Positions 56,453-64,000 of a stretch of 64,000 nt of DNA are shown here, piece after piece (positions within the stretch are counted from its first letter, which is position 1; each line of letters starts with the position of its first letter). A program made the translations under genes and the position numbers. Origin of the DNA: Ochromonas danica (Eukaryota; Sar; Chrysophyceae; Chromulinales; Chromulinaceae). Where the stretch lies: positions 1-64,000 of the forward strand of contig VKHL01000106.1 of assembly GCA_015146655.1 (NCBI GenBank), written 5' to 3'. Under the pieces are notes generated by a model. The model was not told the DNA's origin and ran no database searches. It saw only the letters and a program-made list of their open reading frames with translations.

Positions 56453-57180
56453 CTATTTCCCATTGTTATTGTCACGATGATTTTCAATCTCAGCCTTTGC
56501 CTCCAAGAAAATCCCCCTGGATTCTTGAATCTTCGTCACAAAGGCTTTTAACCCTTCTTCCATGATTTCTTCTTCTGTGATTGTTTTCATGGCTAGTAAG
56601 AAGGCAATGTTTGCTTCTATAACAGAAACAAGAAGACTGAGCTCTCGACCAGTCAACAAGGAATTGCTTCCATCGATTGGATATGGAAGAGTGTCGTGCA
56701 AGATTCTCTCATTGATAGCTTTCATTGTTGACAATAATTCAACAGCAGCCCGTCTTCCAGCTTCTCCTTCTAATGGTAGCACGATGCTGGCAACAATTCG
56801 ATCATATTCTTCTTTGATCGAAGTGACCAATCTCTGCATGCGATCATTAACTTTGTCCACAAAGTCAGGGCCCATGTTCCACACGTTATCAACCTTTCTT
56901 AACTCTGCCATCTAACAAACACAATCAGATAACATGCATATGCAATAAGATGAATCAATGGAATGGAATTCATAGTCTAACCTCTGATAGAATGCAGTGA
57001 GTGATGATGATCTTGTCAAATGGATCATCACTTTCACTACACACAGCTTTAATTGCCTTCTCATAACATTCTGCCCCCATGGGATCTTTGAGAAACTTGA
57101 CCTTCCGTCGAAGCTCTTCCACTTCCTTTTCCAATTGCATTTGTTGCTCTTTTGTAACTAACACAACACAATAATTGTCG

Positions 57181-57227
<47 letters not shown>

Positions 57228-58190
57228 TTCATCCTCCTCATCATCATCTTTTATTTCATCTTCCTTTGACTCTCTTTCCATCACTTGACCCTCTTTCGAC
57301 TTCTTGGGTAATTCTTGAGCAATCAGCTTTTCAGCCCGCTGAATGACTCTCTCATCTAGTTCATCCTCTCCATTAGCCAACTTAGCCAATTCAATAGGAC
57401 CTAGCATAGCAATCTTCTTCATCTCTAGTAACATACTATATCGATAAATCTCTTGTTCTCGTGGATCAGTTGTAAAGTCTACAACTCGATCTAAACCAGG
57501 TTTGAAAACAATTTGATAAAGAAGTTTGTTTTCTCCAATAATCTCTTTTTCTAATCCTATACTTGCTTCTGTATAGTTAACAAGGTTTACTTGATTAATG
57601 ATTGTTGGAGTGTTTGTTATGGTCTGTTGGAAAATCTCATTCTTGTCACTGCCCTGTACATTCTCTACCAGTTCTTGTTTCCAATGCATTAGATTGCGTT
57701 TCACTGCAAAAGCATCTACAAAGGAACCAGAACCATTAGATGAAACTCTATGAGTAAGAATTCTCCCATCATCTTCTTCCTTTTCTTGCTGGTGCTGCTG
57801 TTGTTTCAATTCTTCTTTTCCTGCACGATCCATGGACTCTGCTTCAGCACGAAGCTTCTTGGCTTGCTCTAACAGCTTGCTCTGATTGGAAAACCTTGTT
57901 GAACTATTATCACTTGCTTGTCTGTTATCATCTTCTTCTACATCCTGCTGTTGCTGATGATGATGGGCATAGAGAGTGGAGAGAGAGAATCTGCTGCTTC
58001 TGCTTCTTCCTACTGCTGTTGTCTCTTTTCTCCTCACCCCCACAACTAGTCCTCGAGAAACTGCACGACAGAGTAGTACTCTCTGGTGTTGTGGAGAAGA
58101 AGGAAGAGAAGGATGGAAGGCTAGTCTTCCATCTAGGATAAACAATAGTAATAGAAGGAAGAGCCAAAGTGTCCGAAAGGCAGTCAACAT
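56453..58190 (-). CDS. Soluble plastid paralogue of the EGY-like protein's N-terminal region
   Basis: Two exons, 56982-58190 and 56453-56911 (70-nt intron); 555 residues. A signal peptide ('TLWLFLLLLLFILDGRLAF') and transit region are the same as in the EGY-like gene at 41096. Beyond the 382-bp shared block the two proteins are clearly homologous but diverged: 'VNYTEASIGLEKEIIGENKL' against 'INYAEASEELLKEYGLAKMF', and 'DPREQEIYRYSMLLEMKKIA' against 'DPKLRQIYYYCLLKEILKVS'. A run of ~16 Asp from a (TCA)n repeat follows, then coiled-coil helices. It ends without any membrane domain ('MAELRKVDNVWNMGPDF' opens exon 2). I know no function; a stromal partner or regulator of the membrane paralogue is a guess. 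Confidence 0.78.
57181..57227. repeat. (TCA)n trinucleotide repeat encoding poly-Asp
   Basis: About 15 TCA units in frame in the minus-strand gene, read as GAT codons. Likely length-variable. Confidence 0.95.
57760..58141 (-). repeat. 382-bp leader block, inverted copy of 41154-41535
   Basis: Reverse complement of 41154-41535 with one mismatch seen. Here it covers codons 17-144 of the soluble paralogue, so it occupies the same relative place after the signal peptide in both genes. The signal peptide cores just outside the block differ in sequence. Confidence 0.95.
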
Positions 58191-58357
58191 CTTTGCTTTG
58201 CATTCTGTGTTGAAGTGAGAAGGTATCCCCTGAAACTAACCTCCTTCACTTACCAAACTCTAAACCTGGCCAGTATAAACCTTATAGTTATTGCTGTGCG
58301 TGTTAGCACCTTGGATGAAACGAATCCATTTGATTGTTTTGATTGTCATAAGCAACA

Positions 58358-59258
58358 ATGACAGAAGAATTGGATAATAATGAGGAATTCTTTCAATCTA
58401 TGCCTCGAATAGGTCTTGGTGCCTTTAGCTTAGATTCTGAAGAATTGACAATAGAGAGATTTAAAGAGTTTCTTGAAAATGGTGGCCGTTTAATTGAAAT
58501 TGCCGAACTTTTCAGCAATTTCCAACATCTCTTACCCGCTCTTGATCAATGTGGTATCTTACGAGAAGAGCTAATTCTCATTGTACGTATCTGGCCACAA
58601 AACTATAGTCCCACAGCTTTACAAAGTCGTATTGAACGATTTCTGGAGTTATCCAAATTCTTGTACATTGACATCCTCCTCACACATGCACCTATTGATA
58701 TTGCGAATCGATTTGAACAATGGCAAGCATTAGAAGCTTGTAAACGTAAAGGACTTGTACGTGCCTTAGGTCTATCGAACATGTCTCTAAATCAGTTGCT
58801 AACGGTTATCAAAGATGCCACCATCTTGCCATCTTTCTTTTTCACTGAAATTAGTCCTTTTAAACAGCAACGTGAATTAATTGACTATTGTCAAGTTGCT
58901 TCCATAGTAGTTATTAATGTTGAACCATGCTGTAAAGGTATTCGTAATCGATTACCAAAGGTGATGGAACTTTGTCAACGTCTTCAAGCCTCTCCTGAAC
59001 AGGTACACCATCACATATCATATCCTACGCTCACTCATCTATGCTGTTCCTCACGGTTGATGTTGATGTCTATAGATCTTATTTCGATGGTCACTTACCA
59101 AGGGATATGTTACACTAATCCCATCGACCAACAAGTCTGTAGGTTTGGATCCAATCTTCCTCAACAAGCCTTTACCAGAAGACATCATGACTATAATGGA
59201 AGAGTGGGATGAAGATAAAGGCAGTGCTTGGGCTCCTATCGTAGATGAGGATAACTAA
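58358..59258 (+). CDS. Aldo/keto reductase-fold protein, catalytic tetrad lost
   Basis: Two exons, 58358-59002 and 59076-59258 (73-nt intron); 275 residues, a normal AKR length. The barrel order is recognisable: 'MPRIGLGAFSL', 'GGRLIEIAELFSNFQHLLPA', 'LILIVRIWPQNYS', 'YIDILLTHAP', 'GLVRALGLSNMSLNQLL', 'FFFTEISPFKQQRELIDYC' and 'GYVTLIPSTNKSV', the NADPH-binding end. Of the catalytic tetrad Asp-Tyr-Lys-His only His ('LLTHAP') is kept. Asp is Glu, Tyr is Phe ('ELF' for xLY) and Lys is Arg ('VRIW' for xKxW). The cofactor site looks partly kept. A reductase reaction is unlikely; it may be a regulatory or binding protein, like the Kv-beta or GCLM-type AKR relatives. Confidence 0.85.
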
Positions 59259-59473
59259 TAAGAGAAAGTTGGTGTGGTAAGAAAACGAAAATCCGTAACA
59301 ATGGGCACAATAACCACACGTTGTGTTAACAAAACACGAAGCGACTATTCTGACAAGTCCTGCAAGAATTGTCAGCATACCTGTTAACTACAAAACAAAA
59401 CACACCATATAATACTAAAAAACAAACGCACCACCGTAGGCGACACACTGGAAACACACGCTCTGTTATTCAC

Positions 59474-61746
59474 TCAACGTTTGGCCTTTAATGAGCTTGT
59501 AGCTCCTCCTGCCCCTCTTTTCAAGGCACTGGGTTTAGCCACAATGCTTTGACATTTAGGAATATGACGTTCAGCTGCTTTTTCATTGAAGCGTCTGCCA
59601 CAGTGAGGACAGAGAATCAGGGAAGGGTCGGGCGCTGTTACGACTGGAGGAGGCAAAGGATCTCCCGCAGCTTTCGCCTTGTTATATTCACGCATAGCTT
59701 GCATTGCTTGACGGAAGGCACTGGATTGAGCTTTCCATTTTGGTAGTCCTCCACCATTCTCAGCAGGTTTAATGGGTCTCTGATCATTCATAGGAGGGCC
59801 TGCAGCCATAGGCGCCTGTTTGGCCTTTTTGGCTTCTTCTTTCTTTGCTTTCATATTCAACTTAAGTAACTCAGGATCATCTTTGACACGCATCTTTGTC
59901 GAATCAAAGACCTTACGCTTCTTCAAGAAAACTTTCTCGCAAATTTTCACATGTTTGGAGAAGGCGATAGGATTGAATTTTCGTTCACAATGTGGGCATT
60001 GCTGTAACTCACCATCCATTGCTTGCCCTTCATCTGCACTATCCTGAGCAAACGATTCATCATTGTATCGATTGTCATCGTCAGATTCTTGCGATGAATA
60101 CTTTCCATATGATTGGCTAGGAGGTTGAGGATTACCGAAACCCTTTGCTCCACCATTCCGTGCCTGTTGAGGAGGAATCGCTGCTTCCTCAACCACATTG
60201 CGACCCATATTGCTACGAGAGCTGCGTGTTGGGACAGCTGCTTCCTCAACTACATTGTGATTTCTGTTGTTTTGAGAATTTCTTGACATACTTGATTGGT
60301 TTCCAGGCTGCTGTCTGCTATTGTAATAACTATTGCTATTCACTTCTTCAACAGGTTGGGGTTGAGGTTGAGTTCGACTTCTTCTGGCAGGGACAATAAC
60401 TTCAACCATTTCTTCATCCTCTTCTTCTTGTTCTCTTCTCTTAGAATAGGAGGACCGAGCCGGTGCATCAGCTATGCCATTGCTACCATTACCATACCCA
60501 CTTCTTCGTTGCTCTCTAGCTGGATTGAATTGATACGAATTCTCCAAGTTATCCGGTGCTGTTCGTCGACCAATGGACGGTTGAAATTCTTCATTGTTAT
60601 TCAAAGTCAGTCCAGCTCCAGTGGATCTATTGAAAGAGCGACTGCTTGATCCACTGCTTTCGGACTGTCGAATCTTATTCTTCAATAATGACAAGGCAGG
60701 TTTCGCCATAGCAAGCTCATTAGCTCTTGGAGATGTCCTCAAACCATTACTGCGATTCTCAATAGCATCTTCCACGAATCGACTATTACCATTAAGAGGA
60801 GCATCAGAATAGGAACTAAAACTATTGGCACGCGGTGAAACATTTCTCTCAAAGCCACCCACAGCCCTTCGACCTTCGACAAAGTCACTTTGTACTCGCT
60901 CCATAACTGGAGGAGCACCACGGAAAGCAGATGATCGAGCAGTTGTTTCAGGCTTTTTGTCATTTTCTGTTTTAGGTTTATTGTTACCCGATTGACGACG
61001 TTTAACTTGTCCAAATCCTCTAAATGTGGTGTCATCATTCCATCCAGGACCCATATCTCCTTTGCCATCATTACGAAGCATAGAAGAGAATGTCTCATCT
61101 GTATCCACAGCAGGAGATGATTGGTTATTATTGTTGTTGCTATTGCTGTGTTGATTACTCCTTTCGTCTTCATATTGTCGTAAGAATTGACTTTTGTACT
61201 TATCACTGTTTGAATTGGAATTGATTGAAGAGGCACCTGCTGAAGGGCGAGGAGGGGCTCGACTATTTTGTGCTGCAACAGGTCCGCCAAACTTCTTGAG
61301 CTCCTTGCCAAGAGCATCTGAATTGGGTGAAGGCGGCAGATCACTGACCAACGATTGATTCTTATTCCGCTGAGCTGGCAGAGGCATCTCCATGACATCA
61401 TTATTAGATGGACGAGCAACTTCGACTAATCGATCCAAGGAATCCACAGCACCACCTTTGAAGCTGTTATTCCCATTGGCACCAACAGCACCAGATCGCT
61501 TGGGATTAATTGAAGGAGCAAAGGTATCGCCTTCATGTAAAACATTTTTCCTTTCTTCACGTATTTGTTTTGCTCTTTCTACAGCAGCCTTTATCAGACA
61601 AACACAATATTAATTAATTAATGAAGAGAATAGTTAATGTGGAGTTAGAAGAAGATTGTTTGTTGGAAGGTGGAATAAAAGCAAAATCTGATTTAATGCG
61701 CTACCTTTCTTCGATTTGCCCATTCTGTCGGATCAGCTGACTTCAT
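59474..61746 (-). CDS. C2HC zinc-finger protein (ZC2HC1/FAM164-like)
   Basis: Two exons, 61705-61746 and 59474-61588 (116-nt intron); 718 residues. The first exon gives 'MKSADPTEWANRRK', which continues 'AAVERAKQIREERKN' after splicing; more N-terminal sequence ('NKNYLSDSKG') is possible if another exon lies upstream. Most of the protein is Ser/Asn/Arg-rich and disordered. Two C2HC fingers lie at the C-terminus: 'CPHCERKFNPIAFSKHVKIC' followed by 'KKRKVFDSTKMR', and 'CPHCGRRFNEKAAERHIPKC'. The spacing, and the KRKxFDSxxxR after the first finger, are hallmarks of the ZC2HC1 family, several members of which are ciliary or testis proteins. Function unknown. Confidence 0.88.
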
Positions 61747-62025
61747 CCCTTTGGAATCAGAAAGATAGTTCTTATTTTCTATTCTTTAACTGACCAAGAC
61801 ACAGTGTCTTCTTTGGAGGATGGTGATTGATGAGTTGATGCGATGGCCGTTATTGTATCGCGCGCGCACTCACTCAGATCGGCTTTAACTTCACAAACCG
61901 TTTCGTGATTTTCATGTCGTGTGCATGCAAAAGGAGACCAACAACAGAGGGTCAGGGAAAGGTGATTTAGGCTGTTGTTATCATTATTATTGTGAGACCC
62001 ATTAATTTGGATTATCATATTAATC
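61747..62025. promoter_or_regulatory. Divergent promoter region
   Basis: 279 bp between two divergent starts. A near-palindrome TGCCTGTTACAGGCA straddles the first codons of the plus-strand gene (62027-62041). Alternating GCGCGCGC at 61861-61868 stands out from the AT-rich surroundings. Confidence 0.4.
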
Positions 62026-63885
62026 ATGCCTGTTACAGGCACGATAGGAGGTATATCTGGTCATACCAACAAGAAATATCTCCCACAACAACAACAAACG
62101 CGCCAACACAACAACAATGCCTATACATTCTCAAGCACAGATCAAGCACCGCCACCTATGTGGCCGAGTGAGGAAGCTAGTGAGATCTCTATTCTTGGCA
62201 ATCATTTCGCACAAGCTGTCGCAGTCGTTAGCATTGGACTTGGTGAGGAAGTCTTAAAAGCCAATAAGCGTCTCCCCACAAAGAAAATCTTCTTTGAAGA
62301 GCCACAGTACAATCCTGCTATTGCTAATACACATATTGATCATGAATATGATGCTCATTTTAATGAAGAAACACGCTATTGGGCTAAACGAGGAACAGTT
62401 TTCCCTACCGCGAAAAGGAATTGTCAAGTACCACAGCCCAAGAGATTCATCAAAACAGGTCCTGATGTCAATCATGGAGAGAAGATCTTTGGTAGAACAC
62501 GGCAAGTGCATCAACTTTCGGGAAGGAAGAAGTTGCTAACTGAGTCCATGTATCATGATACAGTAAGTACTCCCTTGTTGGTTCGCATGGTTAAACAATG
62601 ATTTCTCATTCTATTGCTTTTCTCTTTGTGTACGTCTCTCATCTGTACAGTCAGTTGTTGAAGCGATGAAAGCACGGACTGAAAGTATAGGACCAACGAC
62701 CTATTCCATCTCTGATCCATGGATGCAATTAACAAAACCTGTATGCGGAGAAATTCCTGGTAGTTCTGCCTTCAAAAGCTCTACAGAGAGATTTAAGGAA
62801 TCTCCTCGACCTGGCGGTCCTCGTAGTCCACCAAGAAGTCCATCGCCTTCTCGTTTCACTCCTTCTCGTCACACTACTCCTGCTCATGGGATAACCCTTC
62901 CTATGCCTTCTCTTCTGATATCACCCGCATTATCGGTAGTGACCGAGAAAGATGGAAGTCATCCTTTTATCGATGGAAAAGATAGTTGGGATAGCCTGTC
63001 TTTCGATAGAAGAGGCTATCCATCTAGTCCACCAAGTCTTGCATCTGGCTCACCTGATCTAGTGATAACACCTCTTCAGCCGCAATTATCCACTGTTCAA
63101 GATTCTCCTATTCCTTTAGTTGGTTCACCTGGAACGAGTTTACGTAATCGAGTGCGAAGTGCAGATATCGTACACTCGAAAAAGCCTGGCCATAGCTTTG
63201 GTCGACGCTATGGCCCAGATGGAGTGGATATGATGCTCCCTTTTCCTTTTGAATCTCAAGGTCATGAGAATATTGTCTCTCGAGTGGAGGTAAGTGAAGT
63301 AGGATGATGATTAAGTTTGTGGTTTAGTTCTTTTCTAATGCGATCAACAATGTCAATGTTACTGAGCAGAGATATGATCTCACTGCTATGAGAGTGGAGA
63401 GTCCCACTGCCAGTCCTAGGCATAATCAAAGTCCGCCGAAATCTGCTCCTGTTGGTATCTCGCGAAATAACCTCAAAGAAATTACATCTGAACGAATAGG
63501 AAGTTCTCCCAATAGGAGGCGATCTAATCCAGAATTCTCTACGATTGATGTATTGCCACCTTCTTCTTCCATGTCAGCTCTCACTCATGCCACAGAAGAA
63601 TCCTCTCATCAGCGGAACATTACCGGTCGATGGAATCCTCCACTATGCTATTCGAAAAAGCCTCTTCATGAAAAGATTCTTCAAGAGCAAAGAGAGTTAA
63701 AGCAGTTGCAATTATCCTCTATTGAGGAATTGCGTTCATATGAACATGAGAGCATTAACAAGATGTCAATGCGTCCAAGAGCGCAAACTTCAATGGACAG
63801 TCTACCAGGAGGAAGTCATCGAAAAGAACTAAGTCAACGCCAACGGCAAAGTCAACGCCCATATACGTCCTCCGGATTGCTCTGA
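62026..63885 (+). CDS. Ser/Pro-rich protein of unknown function
   Basis: Three exons: 62026-62562, 62651-63289 and 63328-63885. The 38-nt last intron could instead end at 63369, also in frame. About 577 residues. I recognise no domain. The N-terminal 180 residues are partly ordered: 'EISILGNHFAQAVAVVSIGL' is a hydrophobic helix and 'YDAHFNEETRYWAKRGTVFP' is aromatic-rich. The rest has many SP and RSPP motifs ('PRSPPRSPSPSRFTPSRH'), candidate sites for proline-directed kinases. A helical Gln/Glu stretch ('KILQEQRELKQLQLSSIEEL') lies near the end. Nothing in the sequence decides its location. Confidence 0.65.
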
Positions 63886-64000
63886 TGCTTTTGCTGGATA
63901 CACTGTTTTGTTTTCTTGTCTATATATTTCCGCTACGGAATCAATTTCCTCTTATTTCCTTTGTAACGATAAATTTATGCGAAGTCTTCCGCCCTATCGA

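Noticed and set aside
1-64000. Retroelement, large DNA transposon or virus-like gene
   Set aside because: No reverse transcriptase, integrase, transposase or capsid motif was seen in the long frames; only the small fold-back at 28816-29055 looks mobile.
1-64000. tRNA or rRNA genes
   Set aside because: I looked for the B-box GGTTCRANNCC within cloverleaf-like context in spacers and found none convincing by eye; a covariance-model scan would decide.

Overview
The window is nuclear DNA of a eukaryote. Genes lie on both strands, and many are split by short GT-AG introns, mostly about 50-110 nt, whose removal restores reading frame. Four genes (at 162-1024, 6345-6773, 19023-20975 and 41096-44102) start with a hydrophobic signal peptide followed by a Phe and a Ser/Thr/Arg-rich stretch. 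This is the bipartite leader used to reach plastids of red-algal secondary origin. With stramenopile-type families (a bZIP-like regulator with PxQ..W motifs, a DUF4485 protein, Cys-rich proteins), this points to a photosynthetic stramenopile or a related alga. The species cannot be named from the sequence.

Layout. 1-9 kb: the first exon of a plastid type-II NAD(P)H dehydrogenase (NDC1-like), vitamin B6 synthase PDX1, a HExxH protein without a clear start, a decayed ABCG/PDR transporter, a DUF4485 coiled-coil protein, a plastid pterin-carbinolamine dehydratase and an F-box/LRR-like protein. 9-19 kb: a PX-domain protein, a MAP2K-like kinase, a fusion of a U2AF65-like RRM with a ureohydrolase fold that has lost its metal ligands, and a C9orf78/Tls1 spliceosome-type protein. 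19-31 kb: a parvulin-MiaB fusion, the bZIP-like regulator, DNAJC9, a long poly(A) polymerase, a fold-back repeat and the ribonucleotide reductase small subunit. 31-46 kb: an STK11IP/nischarin-like LRR protein, an ERD2-like membrane protein, a 1467-residue IQ-repeat protein, an EGY-type plastid protease homologue without the protease motif, and P5C dehydrogenase (ALDH12).

46.7-50.7 kb is a tandem segmental duplication. Each unit holds a Cys-rich gene plus the 5' end of a receiver-TPR-cyclic-nucleotide-binding gene; only the outer copy of the latter (50530-56252) is intact. After it come a soluble paralogue of the EGY-like protein, an aldo/keto reductase homologue without its catalytic tetrad, a C2HC zinc-finger protein and an S/P-rich protein.

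The most unusual signals are these. A 382-bp block covering the leader of the EGY-like gene recurs, inverted and with one observed mismatch, as the leader of its paralogue 16 kb away. Three or four pseudoenzymes occur (EGY-like, ureohydrolase-like, AKR-like, possibly the receiver). Two domain fusions stand out (RRM-ureohydrolase, parvulin-MiaB). The Cys-rich tandem duplication has decayed unequally. I saw no virus-like element, rRNA, convincing tRNA or CRISPR array.
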